Shown: positions 23,837 to 35,048, counted from the first letter of the stretch. The stretch is 53,535 bases of DNA from Burkholderiaceae bacterium (GCA_021166725.1 JAJPES010000032.1:1-53535); one strand, 5' to 3'. Translations and numbers: made by a program. Notes: generated by a model from the letters alone, not told the origin.

Positions 23837-26007
23837 GCCGGGAACGGCCGCCGGAGGTCACCGACCAGAGCGGGTGCGAGCGAGCGCCTCGATCCGCGCC
23901 GCCGCTTCCTTCGGACGCTCCGCTGGCGATGCCGGTGCAATCGCTCGGCCGCGGCGTGCGCCGGAAAGCGAAGGACGCTGCGGAGTCGATGCGCCTGCGC
24001 CGCTTCGTGCTGCTCGGCGCCAGCGCTGCGCTGACGGCATTCGCCGCACACGAGATGTACCTCGTGCTGCAGGTGGCGGGGCTCACGTTGCTCGAGCAGG
24101 TCGTGCTCGTCCTGTTCGTCGTCCTGTTCGCCTGGGTGGCGTTCTCGTTCGTCGTCAACGTGATCGGCTTCGTTCTGTCGTTCCGCTCGCTGCGCGGCCG
24201 GCTGACGATCGACGAAACGGGTGAACTTCCCGCACTGTCGTCGCGCACCGCGCTGCTGTTCCCGGTCTACAACGAAAGTGCCGCCCACGTGATGGGACGG
24301 CTGCAGGCGATCCACGAGTCGCTGTCGAACTTGCACGCGCTGCCGCATTTCGATTTCTTCGTGCTGAGCGACACGACGAGGGCCGACGTCTGGATGGCCG
24401 AGGAAGCCGCGTTCCACGCGGTACGCGCGAGCACGTCGGACCACGAGCGGATCTTCTATCGCCATCGAAGGCACAACAAGGGGCGCAAGGCGGGCAATAT
24501 CGCCGACTGGGTGCAGCGCTTCGGCGCCCGCTACGAGTTCATGGTCGTGCTCGACGCCGACAGCGTGATGCGCGGCGAGACGCTCGTGCGGTTGGCCGGC
24601 GCGATGCAGCGCAGCCCGCACGTCGGCCTGATCCAGACACTGCCGATCATCGTCAACGGATCGACGCTGTTCGCGCGGCTGCAGCAGTTCGCGAATCGGC
24701 TCTACGGCCCGATGCTCGGGCGCGGGCTGGCCTGGTGGCACGGATCGGAGAGCAATTACTGGGGCCACAACGCGATCCTGCGCACGCGCGCGTTCGCCGA
24801 ACACGCCGGCCTGCCCACGCTGCGCGGCCGCAAGCCGATCGGCGGCGAGATCATGAGCCACGATTTCGTCGAAGCTGCACTGCTGCGTCGCGGCGGCTGG
24901 TCGGTCTGCATCGCGCCGGGGCTGGGCGGCAGTTACGAGGAATCGCCGCCGGCGCTCAGCGACTTCTCGGTTCGCGACCGCCGCTGGGCGCAGGGCAACC
25001 TGCAGCACCTGGGGGTGCTGTCCGCGCGCGGGCTTCATCCGGTGAGCCGGCTGCACCTGCTCACCGGCATCGGCGCCTATCTGACCGCACCGCTGTGGCT
25101 GCTGTTCCTGCTGGCCGGGATCCTCATCGCATTGCAGGCGCAGTACATCCGACCCGAGTACTTCCCGGGCGGTTTCTCGCTCTTTCCGCAGTGGCCGGCA
25201 CAGGACCCGGTGCGCGCTGCCTGGGTGTTCGCGGGAACGATGGCGCTGCTGTTCCTGCCCAAGTTGCTGGCGTGGATGGCGATGCTCGTGCACGGCGAGC
25301 AACGGCGCGGATTCGGCGGCGGCAGCCGCAGCCTGATGGGCGTGCTGCTCGAAATGATCGTGTCGGGCCTCATCGCGCCGGTGATGATGCTCGATCAATC
25401 GCTGACCGTCGCAGCCACGCTGTCGGGACGCGACGTCGGATGGAACGTGCAAAGGCGCGACGACGACGCGCTGCCCTGGGCCCAGGTCGCCCGCGTATAT
25501 GCAGGCCATACGGTCTTCGGAGCGCTCCTCGCGATCGCCGCCTACGCGGTTTCCTGGGCGCTGTTTCTCTGGATGACGCCGGTCATCGCGGGCCTGCTGC
25601 TCGCGATTCCGCTCGCCGGGCTGACGGCCGATGCGCGACTCGGGCGACTACTGCGCCGAATCGGCCTGCTGCTCGTGCCGGAAGAGCGCATGCCGCCGTC
25701 GATCCTGTTGCGCGCGGACGAACTCGCGCAGCAGATGGCGCGCCGGTTGGCGCCGCTCGACGCGGTCGCGCGGTTGTCTTCGAACGAGGCGCTGGTCGAT
25801 GCACATCGCGCCATGATCGAGCCGCAGCCGCGCCCGCGCGGCGACGTCGATGTCGATCTGGTCGTCGGCATCGCCAGGCTCGACGAAGCCGCGACACCGG
25901 AAGACGTGCGCACGATGCTGAGCGAGCGCGAGTTGCTGGCCGTGCTCTCCGATGCCAGAGGCTTCGAGCAGCTCGTCGCGCTCATCGGCCGTATCCCTCC
26001 GCGCTGA
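23821..26007 (+). CDS. opgH: glucans biosynthesis glucosyltransferase H
   Basis: A 728-residue inner-membrane family 2 glycosyltransferase that polymerises glucose from UDP-glucose into periplasmic glucan backbones. Motifs: LFPVYNESAAHVMGR, the DAD metal site (VVLDADSVM), ESNYWGHNAILRTRAF, SHDFVEAA and the RRWAQGN (QxxRW-type) acceptor site. Membrane segments flank the catalytic domain (two near the N-terminus, about five to six after residue 400). It is somewhat shorter than the E. coli protein. The ATG at 23821 overlaps opgD by 16 bp; a GTG at 23809 in the same frame is an alternative. Confidence 0.93.
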   Translation: MDAALSRERPPEVTDQSGCERAPRSAPPLPSDAPLAMPVQSLGRGVRRKAKDAAESMRLRRFVLLGASAALTAFAAHEMYLVLQVAGLTLLEQVVLVLFVVLFAWVAFSFVVNVIGFVLSFRSLRGRLTIDETGELPALSSRTALLFPVYNESAAHVMGRLQAIHESLSNLHALPHFDFFVLSDTTRADVWMAEEAAFHAVRASTSDHERIFYRHRRHNKGRKAGNIADWVQRFGARYEFMVVLDADSVMRGETLVRLAGAMQRSPHVGLIQTLPIIVNGSTLFARLQQFANRLYGPMLGRGLAWWHGSESNYWGHNAILRTRAFAEHAGLPTLRGRKPIGGEIMSHDFVEAALLRRGGWSVCIAPGLGGSYEESPPALSDFSVRDRRWAQGNLQHLGVLSARGLHPVSRLHLLTGIGAYLTAPLWLLFLLAGILIALQAQYIRPEYFPGGFSLFPQWPAQDPVRAAWVFAGTMALLFLPKLLAWMAMLVHGEQRRGFGGGSRSLMGVLLEMIVSGLIAPVMMLDQSLTVAATLSGRDVGWNVQRRDDDALPWAQVARVYAGHTVFGALLAIAAYAVSWALFLWMTPVIAGLLLAIPLAGLTADARLGRLLRRIGLLLVPEERMPPSILLRADELAQQMARRLAPLDAVARLSSNEALVDAHRAMIEPQPRPRGDVDVDLVVGIARLDEAATPEDVRTMLSERELLAVLSDARGFEQLVALIGRIPPR

Positions 26008-26012
26008 ACGCA

Positions 26013-26030
26013 CCGGCGAGTGCGCGCCGG
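26013..26030. terminator. hairpin between convergent opgH and putA
   Basis: CCGGCG (26013-26018) and CGCCGG (26025-26030) form a 6-bp GC stem with a 6-nt loop in the 35-bp gap between two convergent genes. There is no U-tract on either strand. It could act as a weak bidirectional terminator or simply be GC-rich spacer. Confidence 0.35.
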
Positions 26031-26042
26031 ACCGGGGCGACC

Positions 26043-29000
26043 TCAGCCGATCGTCATCAGGCTCGCATTGCCGCCCGCGGCCGCCGTGTTCACCGACTGC
26101 GATCGCTCGACGAAAAGCCGCTCGAGCGGGATCGAACCGTAGCGCCGGTCGCCGGGCGCGCAGGCGACGATCGTGACGATCGCGCCGTCGCGCTGCGCCA
26201 GGCGCCGGCTCCAGGCGCGAAGTGCATCCTCGCGCGCGTGCACTATCGCGACGTCGAAACGGCCCGCATCGATCTCGGCCAGCGGACGAGCGAGCGCACG
26301 AAGCGACGGCGCAAGTGATGCATGCAGCGCCGCGACGACGCCGGCGGCATCGACCGGCCACTCGATCGACGCGCCGGCAGCGATCGCGTGCGCGAACTGG
26401 AAGAGCCGGTCGCCGTCATCGTCCGCCACGCCGAGCACGGCGCGACGCGGCGCGAGCCACCACGTGTTGCGCTCGCCGGTGGGCCCGTCGAGCAGATGCG
26501 GCAATTCCAGCGGCGTGTCGCACGCCAGCCGCACGCAGAGTTCGGCGAGATCGTCGGCGTGCCGATCCGTGCGAGCGCGCAGCCATGCTTCGAGCGTGCC
26601 CAGTGCTTCGAGCGCGACTACCCGATGCGGCCCCGCGGGCCCGGCTGCGTCGGAGCGCGAAACGTGCTCGTGCATCGACCGCAGCACGGGCGGCGCGCCG
26701 ACCGGCAGGCGCATCAACCTGCGCAGGTACAACGGGCCGCCCGCCTTCGGCCCGGTGCCCGACAGCCCTTCGCCGCCGAAAGGCTGCACGCCGACCACGG
26801 CGCCGATCATGTTGCGATTCACGTACTGGTTGCCCACGCGTGCGCGCGAAGCGATGAGCTCGACCGTTTCGTCCAGGCGCGTCTGCACGCCCAGCGTCAA
26901 TCCGTAACCGATTCGTTCGAGAGTCGCGACGATGCCGGGAAGCTCGTCGCGCGCGTAGCGCACGACGTGCAGGATCGGCCCGAAGACCTCGCGGCGCAGC
27001 GCGCCGACGTCGGGCAACTCGACGATCGTGGGCGCGACGAAGCAGCCGTGACCACGCTCGCGCAGCGACGCCCGCGTCTCGGTCGCGGGCGACCCGACTT
27101 CGCGAATCCACGCGCGCATCTCGTACAGGTATCCGAGCAGCGCGTCGCGCGCGGCGCGATCGATCACCGGTCCCACATCGGTGTCGAGGCGATCGGGCCG
27201 CCCGAGCCGCAGCTCGCGCATCGCGCCGCGCAGCATCGCCAGCACGCGATCGGCCGTCTCGTGCTGCACGCACAGCACGCGCAGCGCGGAGCAGCGCTGG
27301 CCCGCGCTGTCGAAAGCGGACGCGACGATGTCGGCAACCGCCTGCTCGGGCAACGCCGACGAGTCGACGATCATCGCGTTGATTCCGCCCGTCTCGGCGA
27401 TCAGCACGATCGGCTGGCCGCGATGGTCGAGCCGACCGGCCAGCGCACGCGCGATCGAGCGCGCCACCGTCGTCGATCCGGTGAACACGACGCCGCGCAC
27501 GCGCGGATCGGCAACGAGCGCGGCGCCCACCGTCTCGCCGTCGCCGGGCAGCAACTGCAGCGCGGATGCGTCGACGCCCGCGTCGTGCAGCAAGCGCACG
27601 AAGCGCGCCGCGACCAGCGGCGTCTGTTCGGCGGGCTTGGCGAGCACCGCATTGCCGGCGGCGAGCGCCGCCGCGACCTGCCCGCCGAAGATCGACAGCG
27701 GAAAATTCCACGGACTGATGCAGACGACCGGGCCGAGCGGCGTGCCGTTCGCGTACGACGCAACGTCGCGCAACTGCGCCGCGTAGTAGCGCAGGAAATC
27801 GACCGTCTCGCGTACCTCGCCGATCGCATCGGCGATCGTGCGCCCCGCCTCGCGCACGACCGATGCGATCCATTCGGCGGCGCTCGCCTCGAGCCCCGCC
27901 GCGGCGTCGTCGAGCACCGCTGCTCTTTCGGCAGGAGACCGCGACGACCACGCCGCTGCCCCATCGCAGGCCACCTGCAAGGCATCGGCGACGTCTTTCG
28001 CGTCCGCCTCGACGACGCTGCCGACCCGATCGCGAGCGTCGGCAGGATTGCGTACGTCGCGGGAAGTCCGGCCGCGCGCATCTTCGTCTCCCCGGTTGCC
28101 GCCGGGCCCATCGCCGTTGCGCGAACCGCTGCCGACGATCGGCGCGGCAATGTAGCGCCGTGACGCCTGCGCCATCAGCGCTTCGGCAAGTTCACCGAGG
28201 CGGCGCTCGTCGGTCAGGTCGATGCCGCTCGAGTTCACGCGGCACGCCCCGTACAGCGCCTGCGGCAGCGGAATCGCCGGATGCGGCAGCCCGACCGACC
28301 CCTCGGCGCGCGCGTTACGATCGATCGCCTGCAGCGGGCTCTCGACGAGCGCGTCGATCGGCACCGACTCGTCGGCGATCCGGTGCACGAACGAGGTGTT
28401 CGCGCCGTTTTCGAGCAGCCGCCGCACCAGGTACGCGAGCAGCGTCTCGTGCGTGCCCACCGGCGCGTAGATGCGGCACGGACGGCCGAGCCCGCCCTCG
28501 GCCCGGCCGCGCACGACCTGCTCGTACAACGGCTCGCCCATGCCGTGCAGACACTGGAATTCGTACTGCCCGGGCCGGAACTGCGAACCGGCCAATTCGT
28601 ACACGGCGGCCACCGTGTGCGCGTTGTGCGTGGCGAACTGCGGATAGATCGACTCGGACGCGGCGAACAAGCGGCGCGCGCAGGCGAGGAAGGACAGGTC
28701 GGTGTGCGCCTTGCGCGTGAACACCGGATACCCGTCGAGTCCTTCGACCTGCGCCCGCTTGATCTCGCTGTCCCAGTAGGCACCTTTCACCAGCCGCACC
28801 ATCAGTCGGCGGCGACTTCGCTGCGCGAGATCGACGAGCGCATCGACGACGTGCAGGCAGCGCTTCTGGTAGGCCTGAACGACGAAGCCGACACCGTTCC
28901 ACCCGGCCAGCCCCGGCTCGGAGCACAGGCGTTCGAGCAGGTCGAGCGACAGGTCCAGCCGACCCGCTTCCTCGGCATCGATGTTCAGGCCGATGTCCCA

Positions 29001-29930
29001 CGCTCGCGCGCGCAGCGCCAGCGCCAGCAGCCGCGGATACAGTTCGTGCAAAACGCGCTCGCGCTGCGCCGGCGCATAGCGTGGATGCAGCGCCGACAGC
29101 TTGATCGAAACGCCGGGGCCGTCGACGACACCGCGTCCCGCCGACGCGGCGCCGATCGCGTCGATCGCGGCCTCGTACGCGGCGTGATAGTTCAGCGCGT
29201 CCTCGCCGGTCACCGCCGCCTCGCCGAGCATGTCGTACGAGTGCCGGAATCCGGCCGCCTCGCGCGCACGTGCCCGCGCGATGGCGTCGCCGATCGTTTC
29301 GCCGGCGACGAACTGCTCGCCGAGCAGGCGCATCGCGCGATCGACGGCGCGACGCACGAGCGGCTCGCCGCTGCGCGCGATCGCGCGCGCCAACGCACTG
29401 GACAGGCCGCTCTCGTCGTGCAGCGCGACGAGCTTGCCGGTGACCACCAGGCCCCACGTCGCCGCGTGCACGAAGACCGATGCGTGCGACCCGAGGTGCG
29501 ACTGCCAGTCGCCGCGGCCGATCTTGTCGCGGATCAGTGCATCGCGCGTCGCGTCGTCCGGAATGCGAAGCAGCGCTTCGGCCAGGCACATCAGCGCGAT
29601 GCCTTCCTGCGACGACAGCGAGAACTCGGCCAACAGGCCCTGCACGATCCCGTCGCGACCGACGCGACGCTCGCGCAATCGCGCCGCCAGCTTGCGCGCG
29701 AGCGCTGCGACGGCACGCTCCCGCTCGGGTGCAAGACGAGCGATCGGCAGCAGCGCGCGCACGCAGCCGGCTTCGTCGGCGCGGTACGACGCGGTGATCG
29801 CTACCCGCAACGGCGACTGTCGCCTCACCTCGCCGAGCAGCGCCGCGAACGGCTCGGGCGATCCATCGGCGCCACGCGCGGCGGCCTCTGGCGGCCGGTC
29901 GTCCGACGCGCCGGTGCTCTCGTCCGACAT
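26043..29930 (-). CDS. putA: bifunctional proline dehydrogenase / L-glutamate-5-semialdehyde dehydrogenase
   Basis: A 1295-residue PutA. Proline dehydrogenase part: [14 protein letters not shown] (about 272-285), [39 protein letters not shown], and [16 protein letters not shown] with the paired arginines. Aldehyde dehydrogenase part: [32 protein letters not shown], the catalytic Cys in SAGQRCSAL, and [16 protein letters not shown]. It converts proline to glutamate using FAD and NAD. There is no N-terminal ribbon-helix-helix DNA-binding domain: the first about 30 residues are low-complexity and the helical domain begins at once, so this PutA should not repress its own gene. The ATG at 29930 has GAGGGAG upstream. 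Confidence 0.95.
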   Translation of the reverse strand: MSDESTGASDDRPPEAAARGADGSPEPFAALLGEVRRQSPLRVAITASYRADEAGCVRALLPIARLAPERERAVAALARKLAARLRERRVGRDGIVQGLLAEFSLSSQEGIALMCLAEALLRIPDDATRDALIRDKIGRGDWQSHLGSHASVFVHAATWGLVVTGKLVALHDESGLSSALARAIARSGEPLVRRAVDRAMRLLGEQFVAGETIGDAIARARAREAAGFRHSYDMLGEAAVTGEDALNYHAAYEAAIDAIGAASAGRGVVDGPGVSIKLSALHPRYAPAQRERVLHELYPRLLALALRARAWDIGLNIDAEEAGRLDLSLDLLERLCSEPGLAGWNGVGFVVQAYQKRCLHVVDALVDLAQRSRRRLMVRLVKGAYWDSEIKRAQVEGLDGYPVFTRKAHTDLSFLACARRLFAASESIYPQFATHNAHTVAAVYELAGSQFRPGQYEFQCLHGMGEPLYEQVVRGRAEGGLGRPCRIYAPVGTHETLLAYLVRRLLENGANTSFVHRIADESVPIDALVESPLQAIDRNARAEGSVGLPHPAIPLPQALYGACRVNSSGIDLTDERRLGELAEALMAQASRRYIAAPIVGSGSRNGDGPGGNRGDEDARGRTSRDVRNPADARDRVGSVVEADAKDVADALQVACDGAAAWSSRSPAERAAVLDDAAAGLEASAAEWIASVVREAGRTIADAIGEVRETVDFLRYYAAQLRDVASYANGTPLGPVVCISPWNFPLSIFGGQVAAALAAGNAVLAKPAEQTPLVAARFVRLLHDAGVDASALQLLPGDGETVGAALVADPRVRGVVFTGSTTVARSIARALAGRLDHRGQPIVLIAETGGINAMIVDSSALPEQAVADIVASAFDSAGQRCSALRVLCVQHETADRVLAMLRGAMRELRLGRPDRLDTDVGPVIDRAARDALLGYLYEMRAWIREVGSPATETRASLRERGHGCFVAPTIVELPDVGALRREVFGPILHVVRYARDELPGIVATLERIGYGLTLGVQTRLDETVELIASRARVGNQYVNRNMIGAVVGVQPFGGEGLSGTGPKAGGPLYLRRLMRLPVGAPPVLRSMHEHVSRSDAAGPAGPHRVVALEALGTLEAWLRARTDRHADDLAELCVRLACDTPLELPHLLDGPTGERNTWWLAPRRAVLGVADDDGDRLFQFAHAIAAGASIEWPVDAAGVVAALHASLAPSLRALARPLAEIDAGRFDVAIVHAREDALRAWSRRLAQRDGAIVTIVACAPGDRRYGSIPLERLFVERSQSVNTAAAGGNASLMTIG

Positions 29931-29993
29931 CGGATCTCCCTCGTGAGGACCTGCTGTTACGGTACACTGCCGAGTCCTTTTCCGGTGCCGTCG

Positions 29994-30389
29994 ATGGGCC
30001 TTCCGCCTCTTCCGCCGCGCTCGCGCACGCGTCGTCGCGCAGTGGCCGCGCTTGCCGCCTTGCCTGCCGCCTTGCCGATCCTCGGCGCCGCGCTCGCCTT
30101 CGCGGCGGGCACCGCGCACGCGCAACTGCTGCGCTCGTTTCCCGCGAAGGCGCGCCTCGCCCGTTTCGAGATGCGCGTCTTTCCGGAAGCGACGCTCGAC
30201 GGAGAAGCCGTGCGACTCGCCGGTGCGGCGCGCATTCACGACACGAACAACCGCATCGTAATGCCCGCGTCGCTGTCGGGTACGCACGACGTGCTGGTCG
30301 AGGACGACGCATCCGGGCAGATCGGCCGCGTCTGGATCCTCACGCCCGAAGAACTCGCTGCGGCACGCGAGCGCGCGAAGAGCCGGTGA
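29994..30389 (+). CDS. small exported or membrane-anchored protein upstream of miaB, unknown function
   Basis: A 131-residue protein. An Arg-rich start ([13 protein letters not shown]) is followed by a hydrophobic stretch ending TAHAQ, a plausible signal peptide. The mature domain ([33 protein letters not shown] in outline) contains [21 protein letters not shown], and the C-terminal helix ends in [13 protein letters not shown]. No family is recognised with confidence. Its end overlaps the miaB start (GTGA), so the two are coupled. It diverges from putA across 63 bp. The ATG at 29994 lacks a clear ribosome-binding site. A TACACT box at 29963-29968 may be its -10, without a convincing -35. Confidence 0.72.
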   Translation: MGLPPLPPRSRTRRRAVAALAALPAALPILGAALAFAAGTAHAQLLRSFPAKARLARFEMRVFPEATLDGEAVRLAGAARIHDTNNRIVMPASLSGTHDVLVEDDASGQIGRVWILTPEELAAARERAKSR

Positions 30390-31723
30390 CGAAGAAGCTG
30401 TACATCCGCACCTTCGGGTGCCAGATGAACGAGTACGACTCCGACCGAATGGCCGACGTGCTCGCGGCGAGCGAAGGCGCGCAGAAGACCGAACGCATCG
30501 AGGAAGCCGACATCGTCCTGTTCAACACCTGCTCGGTGCGCGAGAAGGCGCAGGAGAAGGTGTTCTCCGACCTGGGCCGCGTGCGCGCGCTCAAGCGCGA
30601 ACGCCCCGGGCTGCTGATCGGCGTAGGGGGCTGCGTCGCCAGCCAGGAAGGCGAGGCGATCGTCGAGCGTGCACCGTACGTCGATCTCGTCTTCGGCCCG
30701 CAAACGCTGCACCGCCTGCCCGAACTGATCGCCCGCAGGCGGGAAAGCGGCCGCCCGCAGGTCGACATCCGCTTTCCCGAGATCGAGAAGTTCGACCGCA
30801 TGCCGCCGGCGCGCAGCGAGGGCGCGAGCGCTTTCGTCTCGATCATGGAGGGTTGCAGCAAGTACTGCAGCTTCTGCGTGGTGCCGTACACGCGCGGACA
30901 CGAAATCTCCCGACCAGTCGACGACGTGCTCGTGGAGATCGCCGGGCTGGCCACGCAGGGCGTGCGCGAGATCACGCTGCTCGGCCAGAACGTGAACGCG
31001 TACCGCGGCACGCTGAAGACCGACGCCGGCCTGCACGCCGACCTCGCGCTGCTGCTCGAGCTCGTCTGCGAAATCCCGGGCATCGAGCGCGTGCGCTACA
31101 CGACCTCGCACCCGAAGGAATTCGGCCAGCGGCTGATCGACGCACATGCGCGGCTCGCCAAGCTCGCCGCGCACGTGCACCTGCCCGTACAGTCCGGATC
31201 CGACCGGATCCTCGCCGCGATGAAGCGCGGCTACACAGTGCTCGAATACAAGTCGATCGTGCGCCGGCTGCGCGCGGCGTGCGCCGGCCTGAGCCTGAGC
31301 TCCGACTTCATCGTCGGTTTTCCCGGCGAAACCGCCGACGACTTCGCCCGCACGCTGCGGCTGGTGGACGAAGTCGGCTTCGACGCATCCTTTTCGTTCG
31401 TCTACAGTCCGCGCCCGGGAACGCCCGCTGCCGACCTGCCCGACGACACGCCGCAGGCCGAGAAGCTCGAACGGCTGCAGCGCCTGCAGGCTGTCAACGA
31501 CGCGCACGCCCGGTCGATCAGCGACGCGATGGTCGGCACCGTGCAGCGCGTGCTGGTCGAAGGCGCGGCAAAACGAAACGAAGCGGAACTCGCAGGACGC
31601 ACTTCGAACAATCGCGTCGTGAATTTTCGCGGCCCGAGCGAATGCATCGGTCGCTTCGTCGAAGTGCGCATCAGCGAAGCACGCACGCATTCGTTGCGCG
31701 GCGAGTTCGTCGCCCAGGCATGA
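30386..31723 (+). CDS. miaB: tRNA-2-methylthio-N6-isopentenyladenosine synthase
   Basis: A 445-residue radical-SAM methylthiotransferase that adds a methylthio group to i6A37 of tRNAs reading UNN codons. It has the N-terminal domain with three cluster cysteines ([34 protein letters not shown]), the radical-SAM CxxxCxxC in [16 protein letters not shown], and a C-terminal TRAM domain. Length is standard. GTG start, overlapping the upstream gene (GTGA). Its own TGA overlaps the next ATG (ATGA). In many proteobacteria miaB is followed directly by phoH/ybeZ; here two extra genes intervene. Confidence 0.97.
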   Translation: MTKKLYIRTFGCQMNEYDSDRMADVLAASEGAQKTERIEEADIVLFNTCSVREKAQEKVFSDLGRVRALKRERPGLLIGVGGCVASQEGEAIVERAPYVDLVFGPQTLHRLPELIARRRESGRPQVDIRFPEIEKFDRMPPARSEGASAFVSIMEGCSKYCSFCVVPYTRGHEISRPVDDVLVEIAGLATQGVREITLLGQNVNAYRGTLKTDAGLHADLALLLELVCEIPGIERVRYTTSHPKEFGQRLIDAHARLAKLAAHVHLPVQSGSDRILAAMKRGYTVLEYKSIVRRLRAACAGLSLSSDFIVGFPGETADDFARTLRLVDEVGFDASFSFVYSPRPGTPAADLPDDTPQAEKLERLQRLQAVNDAHARSISDAMVGTVQRVLVEGAAKRNEAELAGRTSNNRVVNFRGPSECIGRFVEVRISEARTHSLRGEFVAQA

Positions 31724-33105
31724 GGAACGCGCGAACGCGCGTCGCCTCGCTCGCGCTGGCTGCCTGCACTTTGCTGCCGGGCGCGCCGCCCGCTGCCCGC
31801 GCGCAGGAAGCTGCCGCCCCGGCCGCCCCGGCAGCACCTGCCGCGCCGTCCACGCTCGCCGAGTTGCTGCCGCAGGTGCGCAGCTGGATCGATCGCGGAC
31901 AGGCCGAACGCGCCTGGCTCGCGCTCGCTGCGCGCGTCGGCGACTACGCGGGCGATCCGGAGTTCGACTACCTGCTCGGCCTGGCGGCGCTCGACACCGG
32001 ACGGCCGGGGCAAGCCGTGTTCGCCCTCGAGCGGGTGCTGATCGCGAAGCCCGACTTCCTGCAGGCGCGCGCCGAACTGGCGCGCGCCTATTTCGCACTG
32101 CACGAGCACGAGAATGCAAGGCGCGAGTTCGAGGCCGTGGCCGCCAGCGAGATCCCGCCCGAAGCGCGCCAGGTGATCGGCCGCTATCTCGACGCGATCC
32201 GTTTCCGCGCGCGTCGCGACGAGCCGCGATTCACCGCTTCGGTGCAGATCGAGACAGGCTACGACTCGAACCCGAACTTCGGCAGCACCTCGGGCCGCTG
32301 GGTGCTCGCCGACGGCACGGCGGTCCTTCCGCTGGGGATCAGCCGGCCGCGCGAGAGCGCGGCAATCGGCGCTGCACTGGCCGCCGACTGGAGCGTACCG
32401 ATCAGCGGCACGTGGCAGTGGACCGTCGGGGCACGCGCAGCCACCCGGCGCTATCCCTCTGCACATACACTCGATCAGGACCAGTTCGACCTGAATTCGG
32501 GATTCGCCTTTCGCAGCGGTTGCCATCGCATCGACATGCTCGTCCAGGCCCAACACCTCGAACTCGACGGCGCGAGTTTTCGCGACGCCGCGGGCGGCCT
32601 CGCCCAATGGCAATGCGATCTCGATTCGCGTACGCGGTTCGGCGTCTATGCGCAGCACTTCGAGCTCGACTTCCCCGGCGAAGGCTCGCGCGACGCGCGC
32701 CGTTCGGGCTTCGGCCTGACCTTCGCGCGCGCGCTGGAAGGGCAGGCACGGCCCGTCGTCGTGGCCGGCGTCTCGACCGGGCGCGAACGCTCGCGACGCG
32801 GCTTCGGCAATCTCTCGTACGACTATCGCGGACTGCGCGCGGCCTACAGCCGCGGCCTCGCCGGCCAATGGCGCGGCTTCGCGTCGATCGCGTACGAGTC
32901 GCGCGAATTCGATGCGCCGGAGCCGTTCTTCGGCGCGGTACGCAGCGATCGCCAGAGCGATCTGCAACTGGGCGCGGAACGCGCGCTGTCGGCGAAATGG
33001 ACGATCGCACCGACGATCAGCTGGACGCGAAGCCGCTCGAACATCGCGCCGAACGATTTCCGCCGGGTGCAGGCCGGCGTCGCTTTCCGGTATCGCATCC
33101 GATGA
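31720..33105 (+). CDS. TPR plus outer-membrane beta-barrel protein (Slam/DUF560-like translocator candidate)
   Basis: A 461-residue protein. Signal peptide 1 to about 27 (cut near ARAQ-E), then an Ala/Pro stretch. Next come TPR-like helical repeats (about 40-160; [45 protein letters not shown]). From about residue 170 the rest alternates as amphipathic strands ([43 protein letters not shown]), as expected of a 14-strand barrel. TPR plus barrel of this size is the architecture of Slam proteins, which move surface lipoproteins or soluble cargo across the outer membrane (type XI secretion). It overlaps miaB upstream and the FecR-domain gene downstream (both ATGA), so the FecR protein is the likely cargo. 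The last residues (FRYRIR) lack the usual terminal Phe. Confidence 0.8.
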   Translation: MRNARTRVASLALAACTLLPGAPPAARAQEAAAPAAPAAPAAPSTLAELLPQVRSWIDRGQAERAWLALAARVGDYAGDPEFDYLLGLAALDTGRPGQAVFALERVLIAKPDFLQARAELARAYFALHEHENARREFEAVAASEIPPEARQVIGRYLDAIRFRARRDEPRFTASVQIETGYDSNPNFGSTSGRWVLADGTAVLPLGISRPRESAAIGAALAADWSVPISGTWQWTVGARAATRRYPSAHTLDQDQFDLNSGFAFRSGCHRIDMLVQAQHLELDGASFRDAAGGLAQWQCDLDSRTRFGVYAQHFELDFPGEGSRDARRSGFGLTFARALEGQARPVVVAGVSTGRERSRRGFGNLSYDYRGLRAAYSRGLAGQWRGFASIAYESREFDAPEPFFGAVRSDRQSDLQLGAERALSAKWTIAPTISWTRSRSNIAPNDFRRVQAGVAFRYRIR

Positions 33106-35048
33106 TCCGTGCACTCGTCCTCGCCCTCGGCCTGCTCGCCGCGATCCACCCGGCCGCCGCCGAGGACGGCCGTGCGCTCGTCGTTGCCGGGCAGGTGATG
33201 CTCGAGCGGACGGCGCCCGGCGCCGTCTCGACCACGGCACTCGCTGCGGGTGCCGAAATCCGCAGCGGCGACACCATTCGCACGGGCGGCGACGGACGGG
33301 TACAGATCCGTTTCAGCGACGGATCGATCGTCGCGCTGCAACCCGATACCGCCTTCCGGGTCGACGATTATCGGTACGAACGCAACGAGCGGCGCGCATT
33401 CTTCTTCCTGCTGCGCGGTGCGCTGCGCACGATGACCGGCGCGATCGGCAAGACCAACCATGACGCCGAATACCGCCTGAAGACGCCGACGGCGACGGTG
33501 GGCGTGCGCGGCACCGAATACGTGGCGGAGCAGACCGTCTGCGATCCGCGCTGCTCGCCCGGTTCGCGCCCGGGATTGCGCGTCGCCGTGTCGCAGGGTC
33601 GCATCGCGCTGCTCACGGCCGCCGGCGGAATCGAAGTCGGCACCGGCGAATCGGCCGCCGCGGAGAGCGCCGACGCGCCGCCACAGCCCACCGAACGCGG
33701 GCCGGTGCTGCCGCCGATCAGCAGTACGAAGTCGCGCGAGCACCTCGCGCGAGGTACGACGGGCGATGCGACTGGACGCACGGCGGGAAGCGCGGGACCC
33801 GGCACGACGGCCCGCGCCGGCAGCGGGTCCGCTCCGACCTTCGATCCTGCAACCGGCGCGACTTCGCCGGCACCGAAGGCCGTGCCGCACGCGCCCGGCA
33901 CGAGCTTGACCGATGCGGAATCAACAGCGGCCACCGGCTCGGGCTCGCAGCCGTCGTCCACGGGCGCCTGGCCGCGTTTCGTGACGACCGAAGCCGGCCT
34001 GCCGGCAGCCAGGGTGTCGCCGAACGAACGGCGCGGCCCGGGCGCTGCACTGCTGCCGGTAGTCGATTTGCTGGCGCCGAGCGTACCGCCGGGCGCTTCG
34101 GAAGGCGGCGGTTCGGACAACACGGGAGGCGGCAGCGGGAACCCGGCCGGCGGAGACGGCAACGTCCTTCCCGACCCGGATCCCCCGACGACTCCGCCAC
34201 CGACGACCTCGCCAGAGACGACTCCGCCGACAACGACTCCCCCACCGACGCTCGGCGCCGGCATGCATCCGATCGACCCCGGCACGGCGCCCGGCAGCGG
34301 TCCGTCGCTGCGCGTGCTCCATCCATGGCCCTTTCTCGACGCCGGCCAGGGACGCGTGCGCGAGGGTTCGATCGAACTCGACACGGAGATGCGGCTGAAT
34401 GCATTCCAGATGCCGATCGAGACGCTCGGGGCACTGTGCGACATCGGCTGGTTGTGCCGCGTCTCGAAGAGCCGTGCGACGATCGAGGAAGCCGGCCACG
34501 ACGACTGGACGAGCTGGGGACGATGGACCGGCGAAAACGCGCAGTTGATGGGGTTCTGGCCGCTGCCGCTCGCCGACAACCGCAGCCTGCACTACCTCGT
34601 CGGCGTGCCGTCTGCGACGATCCCCACGAGCGGCGTGTTCGGCTACGAGCTGATCGGTTCGACGCGGGCGACGCTGTCCGGGAGCAACTCCACCGGGCTC
34701 TTCGATGGGCGCGTGGCGGTCGCGTTCTCGCCGTCGGGAGCCCGCGTGGGGATCGACGCGAACGTCGCCTTCCCGAGCGGTGCCTATCGCTTCGCAACGT
34801 CCGGCGGCGTCGCAGACCCGACGCGCAGCCCGCTCGCCACGCTGGACGCCGGTCACTCGTTCCGCGGGGAGATTGCGGCGACCGGTTCGCACGCACCGCT
34901 CGATTGCACCGCCGGTTGCCCGGTGCAGGTCGACGGCGGCCTCTTCGGCCCCGATGCCGCGCGCGTGGGCATCACCTATCGGATCTCGGGTTCCGGCGGT
35001 GGTTCTACAATCTCGGGGGTCGGGGTCTTCGGCAAGAAGAGCCCCTAG
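33102..35048 (+). CDS. exported FecR-domain protein with TbpB-like C-terminal beta domain (candidate secreted cargo)
   Basis: A 648-residue protein with a signal peptidase I-type signal (cut near PAAA-E) and no lipobox. A FecR domain spans about 45-165 (SGDTIRTGGDGRVQIRFSDG, LKTPTATVGVRGTEY). A long disordered Gly/Ser/Pro/Thr linker follows (about 180-400), including a Pro/Thr tract at 357-383. The C-terminal domain (about 405-648) is all-beta and Gly rich, ending QVDGGLFGPDAARVGITYRI and SGVGVFGKK, a pattern like the handle/barrel end of TbpB and other Slam cargo. Three close Cys pairs (147/151, 446/452, 602/606) suggest disulphides and an extracytoplasmic location. Coupled to the barrel gene by ATGA. 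Here FecR is not in a sigma-factor operon. Confidence 0.8.
   Translation: MIRALVLALGLLAAIHPAAAEDGRALVVAGQVMLERTAPGAVSTTALAAGAEIRSGDTIRTGGDGRVQIRFSDGSIVALQPDTAFRVDDYRYERNERRAFFFLLRGALRTMTGAIGKTNHDAEYRLKTPTATVGVRGTEYVAEQTVCDPRCSPGSRPGLRVAVSQGRIALLTAAGGIEVGTGESAAAESADAPPQPTERGPVLPPISSTKSREHLARGTTGDATGRTAGSAGPGTTARAGSGSAPTFDPATGATSPAPKAVPHAPGTSLTDAESTAATGSGSQPSSTGAWPRFVTTEAGLPAARVSPNERRGPGAALLPVVDLLAPSVPPGASEGGGSDNTGGGSGNPAGGDGNVLPDPDPPTTPPPTTSPETTPPTTTPPPTLGAGMHPIDPGTAPGSGPSLRVLHPWPFLDAGQGRVREGSIELDTEMRLNAFQMPIETLGALCDIGWLCRVSKSRATIEEAGHDDWTSWGRWTGENAQLMGFWPLPLADNRSLHYLVGVPSATIPTSGVFGYELIGSTRATLSGSNSTGLFDGRVAVAFSPSGARVGIDANVAFPSGAYRFATSGGVADPTRSPLATLDAGHSFRGEIAATGSHAPLDCTAGCPVQVDGGLFGPDAARVGITYRISGSGGGSTISGVGVFGKKSP

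Noticed and set aside
33102..35048. FecR-domain gene as part of a FecI/FecR iron-signalling operon.
   Set aside because: There is no sigma factor or TonB receptor gene adjacent, a signal peptide replaces the cytoplasmic N-terminus and membrane anchor of true FecR, and the C-terminal domain is different.
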